A DNA stretch of 36,610 bases from Kamptonema sp. UHCC 0994 (GTDB lineage: Bacteria > Cyanobacteriota > Cyanobacteriia > Cyanobacteriales > Microcoleaceae): assembly GCF_029167235.1 (NCBI RefSeq), contig NZ_JARFTR010000067.1:1-36610 (forward strand), given 5' to 3'. Shown here piece after piece: positions 15,987 to 24,860 of the stretch. Made by a program: the position numbers and the translations under genes. Within the stretch, counting starts at the first letter, position 1. Each line of letters opens with the position of its first letter. The notes beneath the pieces were generated by a model. The model made no database searches. It saw only the letters and a list, made by a program, of their open reading frames with translations, and was not told the origin of the DNA.

Positions 15987-17756
15987 CTAATTGCCTTGCC
16001 GCAAATAAAGTAAAATACCACGAGCGATCGAGGCCGCCATTTGACTTCGGTAAGCAGGATCTCTTAACCTAGCGGCATCCTCAGCACCCGTCACAAAACC
16101 CACCTCCACCAAAACTGAAGGCATAGAACTCTTCCTCAAAACGTAAAATCTGGCCTGCCGCACCCGCCGATCGGGAGCCCCCGTACCCTGCAAAACGCTG
16201 TTGTGGATAGTCCGGGCTAGATTTTCGCCGCTACTAAAGTAATAGGTTTCAATGCCGCTGACATCGGGGCGGCTCATATCAATAGCATTAGCATGAATGC
16301 TGACAAACAAAGTAGCATTGACCCGTTCTGCTAGATCCACTCTAGGTTGTAATTCAATTTCGCGATCGTCAGTGCGGGTGAGAATGGCTTGCACACCCTG
16401 CTGTTCCAGTATCGCCGCCACCTGCTGAGAAATATCCAGAACGATTTCCTTTTCTTGCAGCCCTCCAATCCCGACAGCACCAGGATCTCCCCCGCCGTGT
16501 CCCGGATCGATCGCCACTACAATCCGCCCATTGGGAGTCCGGGGCAACTCAGGAGTAGGATAGTTTCTTGGTCTGACAGGGGGAGTAGGATTCGTGACGG
16601 GAGGCTGCGAGGAGATGCCTGCACGCTGCAATTGTACCGAAATTATTTGAGGAGTCGGTTGCAATACTCTTGTAACTTGCACTCCCGCCGCAGGTTGTAC
16701 CCAAATCACCACAGTCTCCGAGTCTTCCTGCGTCGCCGTCAATCCTACAGGACTGTTGTTTCCCTGTAACTGAGGTATTTGACCAGTAAGTTGAGCTTTG
16801 GGAATCCTGAGCCAATAAGCACCTGACTGCTGATTCCACCCGCTGGTATAGCTTACAGCCCGGTCGGTTCTAATTAAAACTTGCGTGCCGTTAGCTGTCA
16901 AGTCAATAGATTGAATCCCCGCTAAATTGCTGGAATTGCGGCGTGGTGGCACTAGAGGAGGGCGGCTGCTGACATTGGGTCTATTAGTAGGTAAAACCAC
17001 AATACCGCCCATATTGCTGAAAAACGCTCGCCAGTTAGTATTAGCGTCCGTCATCCGCAAAGTAACGCGAGTCATTGGTGGATCAGTTGGTAGTTGCCTG
17101 ACTTCGATCCGCTCTACGCCGTGTTGGTTAACTACCTGTTCTTGCTCAGTTAGCTGGGGAGAGACATTAGCCCCCGCAATGTCGATTGTTGCCAAATCTC
17201 CAGCACGACTTTGCTGAAAGGAAATTTCCGGTTTACCGCCGCTGGTGCGGATGAAAAAACCATCTTTCGTTACTTGGACATTATCTATCTGCGTCCCGGC
17301 GGCGGCGATTTGTGGTTGGGGATTGGCGGTAGGAGGTTGGATGGTTTGTCCCCTGTCACCTGCGCTGAGTGCAATCGGCGTAGGCAATTCTACTGTCCAC
17401 TGGCTAGGAGAGATACCCCGAAATCGCACTTGCTGCGGGTCAAGCGTATAACCGGGACTCAGTTCAACCACGATTCTAGTGGTTTGCGCGTCAAATTGAC
17501 CTACCCGGACGGATTCAAACCCTCCTGTAACTGGCTGAGTTACAGAAGAACGCCCTAAGCTAGTTTCTGGCAGGTCAATCACCAAGCGCGTTGGGTTAAA
17601 AATTAGTTGTGCTTTTGGTTGAACTCCGCCAACGGTAGTGAAGTACAGCCGATTCTGATTGGCATCAAATCGCCAAGATTGCAGTCTCGCTGCTTCGGCG
17701 GCGGATGACAGCAAAAACACACTTAAGAAACTGGGTAATAGCCAGTGGAATCTCAC
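15987..17756 (-). CDS. AMIN-domain N-acetylmuramoyl-L-alanine amidase (AmiC-like)
   Basis: A 589-residue exported cell-wall hydrolase. It has a signal peptide (1-22, ending AAEAA), an AMIN domain (about 24-125), a second AMIN-like beta region (about 155-255), a further beta segment (275-380), a Pro-rich linker (about 383-408) and a C-terminal Amidase_3 domain (411-587). Zinc ligands are H420 (DPGHGG), E435 (GLQEKE) and H488 (SIHAN), and the catalytic Glu is E551 (LVEVGF). AmiC-type amidases cleave the stem peptide from muramic acid in septal peptidoglycan; in filamentous cyanobacteria related enzymes also drill the septal nanopores. First gene of the conserved amidase-murI-sds order. Confidence 0.94.
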   Translation of the reverse strand: MRFHWLLPSFLSVFLLSSAAEAARLQSWRFDANQNRLYFTTVGGVQPKAQLIFNPTRLVIDLPETSLGRSSVTQPVTGGFESVRVGQFDAQTTRIVVELSPGYTLDPQQVRFRGISPSQWTVELPTPIALSAGDRGQTIQPPTANPQPQIAAAGTQIDNVQVTKDGFFIRTSGGKPEISFQQSRAGDLATIDIAGANVSPQLTEQEQVVNQHGVERIEVRQLPTDPPMTRVTLRMTDANTNWRAFFSNMGGIVVLPTNRPNVSSRPPLVPPRRNSSNLAGIQSIDLTANGTQVLIRTDRAVSYTSGWNQQSGAYWLRIPKAQLTGQIPQLQGNNSPVGLTATQEDSETVVIWVQPAAGVQVTRVLQPTPQIISVQLQRAGISSQPPVTNPTPPVRPRNYPTPELPRTPNGRIVVAIDPGHGGGDPGAVGIGGLQEKEIVLDISQQVAAILEQQGVQAILTRTDDREIELQPRVDLAERVNATLFVSIHANAIDMSRPDVSGIETYYFSSGENLARTIHNSVLQGTGAPDRRVRQARFYVLRKSSMPSVLVEVGFVTGAEDAARLRDPAYRSQMAASIARGILLYLRQGN

Positions 17757-17950
17757 GACAGTTTTTCCTCGTTTGCGTTGCAGCTAAAAGCTTTGAATTC
17801 TCAAAAGAGCGATCTCGGCTTACAGCTAAGTTGACTTTCATCGAACAGCCCCAGAACTAGGGGTTAGGGGCTAGGGGGTAGGGGAAGAAGGGAAGAAGGG
17901 AATAGATTCAAGGGTGGAAGGAAACGAGAATGTCCTAACTACCTTGTCGG

Positions 17951-18061
17951 TTGCTATACCAGAATTTCGCTATGCACGGCTACAAAAACGATTTTAGGAT
18001 TTGAGATGCACCGACTTTAGACGGGAAAAGCATCCAAAATGGTTGCATTCTGGTATGGCAA
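17951..18061. repeat. MITE-like 111-bp element with terminal inverted repeats
   Basis: The ends ttgctataccagaat (17951-17965) and attctggtatggcaa (18047-18061) are inverted copies matching at 14 of 15 positions. The interior has no coding potential. Size and structure fit a miniature inverted-repeat element. It lies between an aggggctagggg-type tract (about 17860-17920, upstream of the amidase) and the tnpB gene; the rest of this 419-bp gap shows no gene. Confidence 0.6.
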
Positions 18062-18164
18062 TTATGGCTAGTTCCATTTCTTTGGTGGGACTCTCGGTCG
18101 TTAAATTGGTTGAACAGTACCATAACATCAGTAGGTGTTAAGTTTGAATTTCCGCTCCATGAAA

Positions 18165-19480
18165 CCTACTCAAATCTACCTACGGCAGATTTGACGTTCA
18201 CTTCCTGCTTCTACCAAGGGAGTCGGCTCCTTCTTGTCCACAGGCGTAACTTCAGATTGAGCTAATCTTACTTTCTCCGAACAACGAGATAAATTGATGG
18301 CTGCGTTTAGATCGCGATTAATTAACAAATTGTAGCCGCCGCAATTAAACACTCGTTCTTTTAATGGCATTGATTGAACATGGCCACAATTTGAGCAGGT
18401 TTTAGAAGAAGGAAACCATCTATCAACTAGCTCAACTTTCGTGCCATACATTTCGCTTTTGTACGTCAACTGACGGCGAAATTCATAGAAACCACAATCG
18501 GAAATAGCTGCCGCCAACTTGTGATTAGCAATCATCCCGCTCACGTTCAAATCTTCGATGCGAATGTGAGCATATTTTTGGCTAATTTCTGTCGTAGTTT
18601 TCTGTAAGAAATCTCGGCGTTTATTCGCGGTTTTTGCGTGAATCTTAGCGATTCTACGATAGTGTTTATGAGCATTTTTAGATGCTTTTATACCTAACGT
18701 TCTGTTGCCCAATTGCTTTTGCCGATTTCTCCACTGTTCTTTACTCAGCTTGGTTTTCGCTTTCTTGAGTGGACGGGGAGACTCGTAAGAATTGCCATCA
18801 GAAAGAGTAGCAAATGTTGATACTCCTAAGTCAATTACCACTGCTTCACTAACAGCATGAAAAAGTGGTGGGATTTTTTCGGCTTTAATAGCAAAGGATA
18901 CATACCATTTATCTGCCGTGCGCGAGATGGTAAATGTCTGCGCTACGCAGGGAAATGGGATGGATTCTTTAAGTCGAAATGTTCCCAGAGTAGGAATTTT
19001 AATTGACTTATTAGCTGCCAATAAAACCGAGTGATTCCAATCAGCAGCATCTACGGTGAATGAATCACCATCTTTTTTCCTTTTGAATTTAGGAAACTCT
19101 CCTAATCCTTTGAAGAAACGAGATAAAGCCTCATTAAAATGCCGGAATGTCATTTTGTAAACCCTGGAAGATAGGGTGTTAGTCCATTGATATTCCGGCA
19201 TTTTCTTGACATGATTTGTGAAAACTCTTTCGATTGCTGCTACCTTTTTGCTGCTACCACCTGGGAGACTTTTTACTTCTTGGTAAAGAGCTAAGGCGTA
19301 GTTGTAGCAAAATCTAGCATAACCAGAATGTCGCGCCATCAAGGTACGTTCCTTATTATTCAGTTTGAGTTCGAGTTTGATGGCGTACATATCTGGTTAA
19401 AGTTTTTGCAGCACTCTACTCATCAGGTGATGAGAGCATCGACTTTTAGGTAGATTTAGATAGATTTAGGTAGATTCTTG
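18165..19480 (-). mobile_element. IS200/IS605-group element carrying only tnpB (approximate ends)
   Basis: A single tnpB gene with no tnpA within reach. aaatctaccta at the tnpB stop (18172-18182) is the reverse complement of taggtagattt at 19447-19457, and further taggtagatt copies follow (to 19476) upstream of the gene. I used these to bracket the element. True ends cannot be fixed without an empty-site comparison, because this group lacks terminal inverted repeats and target duplications. The guide-RNA (omega/reRNA) of such elements normally spans the tnpB 3' end and the right end, here about 18050-18250 on the minus strand. Confidence 0.55.
18176..19390 (-). CDS. tnpB: TnpB-family RNA-guided endonuclease
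   Basis: A 404-residue TnpB (OrfB, IS605/IS1341 type). The helix-turn-helix-like N-terminus begins at MYAIKLELKL. The RuvC catalytic residues are D187 (VIDLGVSTFAT), E279 (RIEDLNVSGM) and D360 (NRDLNAAINL), all present. The zinc-ribbon reads C332-SN-C335 ... C350-GG-Y353, so the fourth cysteine is replaced by tyrosine (TAC where TGC is expected). The family is known to cut DNA guided by an RNA from the element's right end, biasing retention of the transposon. No tnpA is nearby, so it could only move in trans. The frame is full length and uninterrupted. Confidence 0.93.
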   Translation of the reverse strand: MYAIKLELKLNNKERTLMARHSGYARFCYNYALALYQEVKSLPGGSSKKVAAIERVFTNHVKKMPEYQWTNTLSSRVYKMTFRHFNEALSRFFKGLGEFPKFKRKKDGDSFTVDAADWNHSVLLAANKSIKIPTLGTFRLKESIPFPCVAQTFTISRTADKWYVSFAIKAEKIPPLFHAVSEAVVIDLGVSTFATLSDGNSYESPRPLKKAKTKLSKEQWRNRQKQLGNRTLGIKASKNAHKHYRRIAKIHAKTANKRRDFLQKTTTEISQKYAHIRIEDLNVSGMIANHKLAAAISDCGFYEFRRQLTYKSEMYGTKVELVDRWFPSSKTCSNCGHVQSMPLKERVFNCGGYNLLINRDLNAAINLSRCSEKVRLAQSEVTPVDKKEPTPLVEAGSERQICRR

Positions 19481-19621
19481 TCAACATTTGTTACCCCCAG
19501 TTAACCATCCCTGAATATTGCTACTCATTGAGGTTAAACGAATCGCGCAATTTCCATTGAATTATGCCACAATGGGACAATTCGATCAGGAGTAATCTGT
19601 TTCTGAATCCGCTGCAACTGC

Positions 19622-20716
19622 TTAATTCTCAGCACCTTTGTCCTCAACTGCGATCGCAATCCAGTTCAAAATTTCTTGATTGACTCGCTCTGGGCATTCG
19701 TCGTGGGGGCAGTGACCCGCATTTTCTAGCTCAACCAGCTTTAAGTTACTGTTGTACTCCATGAACTGACGCGGGCGGGCAAATCGAGGCGGGATCATCC
19801 GGTCTTGTTGACCCCAGATTAACAATATAGGAATTTTTAATTCTGGTAAAACTGTCTTGACACCAGGCCCAAATTGTGCACTACCTACAGCTTTAAACAG
19901 AGCACAAAAAGCACGGGCAGAACCGCGATCGCCCGTCGGCCCGGATAGAATTTCTACCAGCTCATCGCTAATCGCATCAGGATTGGCGTAGGCAAAGCTC
20001 ACCCAGCGACGGACAATAGAGGGGCGGCGGACAAAGTAAAATAGGGTTCTCAGCACTGGCGGAGAAGCAAAAATATTTTCAACTGCCGCGATCGCAGGTT
20101 GCAGCCACAGAGGCACCGCCTCAGCACGCACAGAGGGGTCAGGCAAACTAATCATCACAATTCCAGCCACCATATCAGGATGAGCTGCGGCGGCAGCCAG
20201 ACAAATCAGCGAACCAATAGAGTTTCCCACTAAAACTACTGGTTGTCTGATAAAAGTCTGCCAGAACTCGTAGACTTGAGCCACCCAGATAGAAACATCA
20301 TAGTTAGCAGGAGCTTTCTGCGAAGCCCCAAACCCCAACAAGTCCAATGCGTAAACAGTATGGAACTCCGCAAGTTGAGCCAGATTGTGCCGCCAGTGAC
20401 CAATAGAAGCCCCAAATCCGTGCAGCAAAATCAAAGGCGTTCCCAATTTGAAATTTTGGCTTTCCTCTTTACCAAAAGGAAATTGGGGGGAGTAAGATTT
20501 TAGAGTGTCGCTTTCGTCTGTTGCTTCTGCTCCCCCGCTCCCCCGCCCCCTCGCTCCCTCAGTTTCCTGGGATTTTTGATCTAGCTGGGATAGTTGCCCA
20601 GTTGGTCGCAGATAAGTGTAGCGAGTTTGCCAACCCCGCCAAACCCAGTCTCGTTGAAGTCCAATCCTTTGATGCCAATGTCCTGAAGTGGTCAAACTTG
20701 CCTCAAGTCTCAACAT
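19622..20716 (-). CDS. Alpha/beta-fold hydrolase
   Basis: A 364-residue hydrolase with the full triad: nucleophile S166 in GNSIGS, D305 in WGQQDRMIPP and H335 in NAGHCPHDE. The oxyanion motif LLHGFGAS is at about 97-104. The cap domain spans about 195-265. Proteins of this type in cyanobacteria and chloroplasts include pheophytinase-like esterases, but the substrate is not evident. Residues about 46-80 are an unusual low-complexity insert (GARGRGSGGAEAT) encoded by the gctcccccgctccc repeat that is otherwise intergenic in this genome. The 231-bp gap toward tnpB holds no gene. Confidence 0.88.
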   Translation of the reverse strand: MLRLEASLTTSGHWHQRIGLQRDWVWRGWQTRYTYLRPTGQLSQLDQKSQETEGARGRGSGGAEATDESDTLKSYSPQFPFGKEESQNFKLGTPLILLHGFGASIGHWRHNLAQLAEFHTVYALDLLGFGASQKAPANYDVSIWVAQVYEFWQTFIRQPVVLVGNSIGSLICLAAAAAHPDMVAGIVMISLPDPSVRAEAVPLWLQPAIAAVENIFASPPVLRTLFYFVRRPSIVRRWVSFAYANPDAISDELVEILSGPTGDRGSARAFCALFKAVGSAQFGPGVKTVLPELKIPILLIWGQQDRMIPPRFARPRQFMEYNSNLKLVELENAGHCPHDECPERVNQEILNWIAIAVEDKGAEN

Positions 20717-20964
20717 AAATTTACAATCTTCTATTTCTTATTCTAGTGGGGGAGTCAGGGACTCGGGAGTGGGGGAGATAGAGGAATTTCTGACTTTTCT
20801 GACTCAAAACTCAAAACTCACACCCCTTACCTTGCGATCGAACCTTTTAGTTTTAAGCGATCTGGGGATTTTAAATTAAATATAGACAGAAACTTAGTCA
20901 TAGTGAGTAGAATGGCAATACAAGGAAGCCACATTAATCAATCAAGAGCTTGCAAAAAACTTAA

Positions 20965-21498
20965 ATGCCTGTGATCGAAAAAAGACAAAACCGCAATCAA
21001 CCTCAGATCAATGACAACATTCGATTCCCCAAAATTCGGGTGATCGATACCGATGGTGCTCAACTGGGGATAATGCTTCCTCAAGATGCCCTGCGGCTGG
21101 CGGAGGAAAAAGACCTTGACCTCGTTCTTCTCAGCGACAAGGCCGATCCGCCTGTATGTCGGATCATGGACTACGGTAAATTTAAATTCGAGAAGGACAA
21201 GAAAGAGCGTGAAGCAAAGAAAAAGCAGCACACAGCCGATGTCAAGGAAGTGAAAATGCGGTACAAAATTGAGGAGCACGACTACCAAGTACGTCTTTCT
21301 CAAGCAGACCGCTTTCTCAAAGCTGGGGATAAAGTCAAAGCCACGATTATGTTCCGAGGTCGGGAAATCCAACACAGTAACCTAGCAGAGGACTTGCTTA
21401 AACGGATGGCAACCGATTTGCAGGAACTGGCAGAAGTGCAGCAAGCTCCTAAAAAAGAGGGAAGGAGCATGATGATGCTGCTATCTCCCAAAAAATAG
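20965..21498 (+). CDS. infC: Translation initiation factor IF-3
   Basis: A 177-residue IF-3. The N-domain ([22 protein letters not shown]), the linker helix ([20 protein letters not shown]) and the C-domain ([18 protein letters not shown], then MFRGREIQH) are all typical. It keeps mRNA start-site selection accurate on the 30S subunit. The ATG at 20965 has normal family length. The upstream gap (20717-20964) carries G-rich repeat-like sequence and a possible TAGAAT -10 near 20910. Confidence 0.96.
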   Translation: MPVIEKRQNRNQPQINDNIRFPKIRVIDTDGAQLGIMLPQDALRLAEEKDLDLVLLSDKADPPVCRIMDYGKFKFEKDKKEREAKKKQHTADVKEVKMRYKIEEHDYQVRLSQADRFLKAGDKVKATIMFRGREIQHSNLAEDLLKRMATDLQELAEVQQAPKKEGRSMMMLLSPKK

Positions 21499-21610
21499 CA
21501 GGAGCGGGGGAGCGGGGGAGCGATGAAGCGAGGGATCTCTTGAGCGGGGGAGCTAAATCCTCCCCAGTCTCCGAGTCTCCGAGTCTCCGATCTTCCCCAC
21601 TCCCCCTTCA
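21499..21610. repeat. agcgggggagcggggg and ccgagtctccgag iterations
   Basis: Low-complexity units of gcgggggagc (about 21502-21552) and tctccgag (about 21566-21592) fill the infC-transporter spacer. The same gcgggggagc unit is found inside the coding sequences at 31411-31432 and, on the other strand, at about 20525-20560. Confidence 0.75.
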
Positions 21611-21651
21611 TCAATCAGGGACAAGCTACTACAGAGGGATAAAAACGCTGC

Positions 21652-24600
21652 ATGGAACTGACAAATCAGCGGTTGACCAAAAACCGGTTCGGACAGGGAT
21701 TACTGCGATCGCTCAATCTCCGTCCTGAAGAAGTAGAGCGGACTCTGCTGATGTTCGCAGTCTACACAGTCACCTCCATAGGCTTGATCTGGCTGGAACT
21801 CAGTACGATCAGCCTATTTTTAGACGAATATGGAGCTGAAAAACTCCCCTGGATATACATTGCTACTGCGGCTACAGGCTCAGGCTTAGGCTTTACCTAC
21901 TCCTGGCTGCAAAAAATCATCCCCCTGCGGCGGGTGATTGTAGTCGTACTCCTATTTATGGCAGTCCCTCTGTTCCTCTTTCGCCTCGGTATTGGGGCTA
22001 AAGATTTAGAGCTTAACTTCGGGCTGCTGAGCCTGAAGTTGGGATTCATTACTCTATTTATGACGTGGCTGTGGGTAGAAGCTTGTTATAACCTGAGCGA
22101 TCTTAATACCTCGATCACGTCTAATCAACTATTTAATATCCGTGAAATCAAACGCACTTACCCCATAGTCAGCAGCGGCTACTTAGTAGCTGGGGTAATC
22201 TCAGGTTTTTCTCTGCCTGTACTCCTGAAATTCATCGGGCTGGACAACGTTACTCTGGTATCTGGCGTAATGGTGATCTGCGGGGCAGGTATTCTGTTTT
22301 ACCTCTCCGAAAGCTACGAGCAAGCTTTCCCTGATACTGCTCGTTGGGTAGATGATGAGGATGAAGATGAGGATGAACCAGACTTCAGCACAGGTAGTGT
22401 TTTCGGCCCGCTTTTAGGCTACATTATTCCTCTGGTGGGCTTCTTTGTAATGGCTGAAGTCCTGTACGTATTTGTAGATTTTGAATTTTTTACTCAAATC
22501 GAACTGCAATATCCAGAAGACGACGGCGGTAGCGAAATTGCTAAATTTCTAGGCTTGCTTGAAGGTACAATCAGCGTCTGCCAGGTGGGAACTCAGTGGT
22601 TTGCTTCTAGCCGCCTGGTCGATCGCATTGGTGTATTTGTGACAGCAATGATTCTCCCGGCAGGAGCGGCGATCTTAGGCGTACTCTCTTTTGTAGGGGC
22701 AATCACAGGGATATTTTCTGTGTTTGTGGGGATGGTTATCCTGAGAGTTTTAGATGAATTGCTACACTATACTCTCCAAGAAACCAGTGGCCCCGTTCTG
22801 TTTCAACCCATACCAGACAGTACCCGGAACTACGTACAGACAATAGTTAACGGTGTGGTCGAACCTTTATCAACAGGTGTAAGTGGGGCATTTATCCTGC
22901 TCGTTGTTTGGATTAGTAGCAAGGTATTGTCCTTTGAAGATAGTCGCGAACTTCAGAATGCCCAAGGTTTAATATTAGTAGGGGCGATCGTTGTCAGTGC
23001 ATTAGTCTGGCTGGGAATTATTTGGGTAATCCGCTCTCAATATGTCGGTTTGCTGGTAAAAAGTGCTGAACGGGGGCGCTTGGGATTTTCTGATGTAGAT
23101 TTACCTACCCTCAAAAAAGCTGTAATCGCAACTCTAGAACAGCCTAGCCCGGAAGAAGATAAACGCTCTTGTATTGAACTCCTCAGCCAAATTGACCCGA
23201 AAAATGTGGGGCAAGTTTTGGCCCCTCTGCTGGCAATTTTGCCTCATTCATTGCAGCGGCAGAGTTTGGAAACAATGCTCAATCACCCGAATCCAGATTA
23301 TCTCGAACCTGTGCGCTCTCTGACTGAGCAGGATCTACCCCCAGAAGTTTTAGCCTTAGCTCTCCGCTATGTCTGGCTGACTGAACCGGAACCAGATATC
23401 AGCCAATTACGCCCTTATCTGCAATCGAATGTAGACCCTGTAGTTAGGGGTACGGCGGCGGCTTTGATTATGCGTCGGGGCGATCGCGAACAAAAGGCAG
23501 AAGCGACAAATACTCTGCGGCGAATGCTGACAAATAAACAAGAGCGGGAACGGGTAATGGGTACGAGGGCTTTGGGAGAAGCCGACTATTTGCAAGGGCT
23601 ACGCCTTTATATCCCTAACTTACTCCAAGATGAATCTTTGCGCGTCCGCTGTGCTTTACTCGAAGCGATCGCTTCTACTCACCTAGAAGAATACTACCCA
23701 TCCCTGTTGCGCGGTCTATCTTACAAATCTACCCGCGAAGCGGCTCTACAAGCTTTGGTTCGCCTAGAAAATGATGCAATTCCGTTGTTGGTAGATTTAG
23801 CCAATGATATCCATAAATCTGACTTAGTACGGCTCCAAGCTTGGACGGCGATCGGTCAAATTGGTACGCTTCCAGCTCTTGATGCTTTGGTAAGTCATGG
23901 GATGACAGCTTGGGGCAAATCTCGCCGTAATATCCTTCGCATCCTGCTGAAAATGCCTAGAGAAGCGGGAATTGAAGGCGTGTTAGACCGCATGGGCCGC
24001 AGTGGTTTGGAATTGTTAATTGACCAAGAGCTGATGTTTATCGGTCAGGTTTATGCGGCTACGATCGATTTTTCTAGGATGACGGGTCAACAGCAGGTAG
24101 AACAAAGCGATCGCTCTGATAGTTCTGGACAATTAACCGCAGATTACGCAGAATTACTAAGACGGGCTCTGCGGGGATTGGAGTCAGATGCAATTGAACG
24201 CTGCTTTTTGCTGATGAAGTTTCTTTATCCTTTGGACGCAATACAAGCCGCTGCTTTTAATATCCAATCTGAGTCTAAGTCGAATATGGCACGGGGGCTA
24301 GAAATTCTAGATAATACTGTTGATTTGCCTAATAAGCGGGCATTAATTAACATCCTCGATCGCCACTCTGAGCAAGAAAAATTGCAAGGACTTTCAGAGC
24401 TTTTAGCTTATAAACCTCTGGCTCCGAGCGATCGCTTACGCCGTTTGTTGGATCTGCGCCATTTCCTTTCTGATTGGGCCTTGGCTTGCTGCTTTCACTT
24501 GGCGCGGGAGTCTCGCTGGAGTCTAACGGCGGAACAGACTTTGGTCTGTCTGCGCCACCCCACAGGCTTTGTGCGGGAAGCTGTACTCGCCTACTTGAGA

Positions 24601-24738
24601 ATTGCTTCACCCCGCGCTCTGGTGGAATTGCTACCAATGCTGCAAAATGATGCTGATAATCTCGTAGCAGCTCAAGTTCAGCAGATGATGGGAGAGTTGG
24701 GTGTCACTTCCAATAAATCTCATGTTGCTCCGGGATAG
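21652..24738 (+). CDS. Large transporter-HEAT fusion protein (NTT/MFS-like)
   Basis: A 1028-residue membrane protein. The N-terminal half (about 30-480) has some twelve hydrophobic helices in a layout like the ATP/ADP translocase (NTT)/MFS superfamily, with an acidic cytoplasmic linker DDEDEDEDEPD at 234-244. The C-terminal half (about 490-1015) is a soluble array of HEAT-type helical repeats (for example VVRGTAAALIMRRGD, LRVRCALLEAIAS, VREAVLAYLRIAS). The transported substrate is unknown. The next gene encodes a cyclic-nucleotide-binding domain, so the HEAT array may be the docking surface for it (inference). Starts at the ATG 41 bp after the spacer repeats. Confidence 0.82.
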   Translation: MELTNQRLTKNRFGQGLLRSLNLRPEEVERTLLMFAVYTVTSIGLIWLELSTISLFLDEYGAEKLPWIYIATAATGSGLGFTYSWLQKIIPLRRVIVVVLLFMAVPLFLFRLGIGAKDLELNFGLLSLKLGFITLFMTWLWVEACYNLSDLNTSITSNQLFNIREIKRTYPIVSSGYLVAGVISGFSLPVLLKFIGLDNVTLVSGVMVICGAGILFYLSESYEQAFPDTARWVDDEDEDEDEPDFSTGSVFGPLLGYIIPLVGFFVMAEVLYVFVDFEFFTQIELQYPEDDGGSEIAKFLGLLEGTISVCQVGTQWFASSRLVDRIGVFVTAMILPAGAAILGVLSFVGAITGIFSVFVGMVILRVLDELLHYTLQETSGPVLFQPIPDSTRNYVQTIVNGVVEPLSTGVSGAFILLVVWISSKVLSFEDSRELQNAQGLILVGAIVVSALVWLGIIWVIRSQYVGLLVKSAERGRLGFSDVDLPTLKKAVIATLEQPSPEEDKRSCIELLSQIDPKNVGQVLAPLLAILPHSLQRQSLETMLNHPNPDYLEPVRSLTEQDLPPEVLALALRYVWLTEPEPDISQLRPYLQSNVDPVVRGTAAALIMRRGDREQKAEATNTLRRMLTNKQERERVMGTRALGEADYLQGLRLYIPNLLQDESLRVRCALLEAIASTHLEEYYPSLLRGLSYKSTREAALQALVRLENDAIPLLVDLANDIHKSDLVRLQAWTAIGQIGTLPALDALVSHGMTAWGKSRRNILRILLKMPREAGIEGVLDRMGRSGLELLIDQELMFIGQVYAATIDFSRMTGQQQVEQSDRSDSSGQLTADYAELLRRALRGLESDAIERCFLLMKFLYPLDAIQAAAFNIQSESKSNMARGLEILDNTVDLPNKRALINILDRHSEQEKLQGLSELLAYKPLAPSDRLRRLLDLRHFLSDWALACCFHLARESRWSLTAEQTLVCLRHPTGFVREAVLAYLRIASPRALVELLPMLQNDADNLVAAQVQQMMGELGVTSNKSHVAPG

Positions 24739-24788
24739 GAGAATAGGGCGATCTCAAGATTTACCTTTTCTTTTGTCCTTTCTTTCCC

Positions 24789-24838
24789 AGTTAACAGTTA
24801 ACGGTTAACGGTTAACAGTTAACCGTTAACAGTTAACA
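24789..24838. repeat. GTTAAC-type iterated repeat
   Basis: About seven heptamers of the agttaac/ggttaac type, partly mirrored as gttaaccgttaac, lie directly before the cNMP-domain gene. They resemble the palindrome at 15861-15892 and the tract at 36484-36516. Confidence 0.85.
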
Positions 24839-24860
24839 ATTTTAAAATCCACAATGGCTT

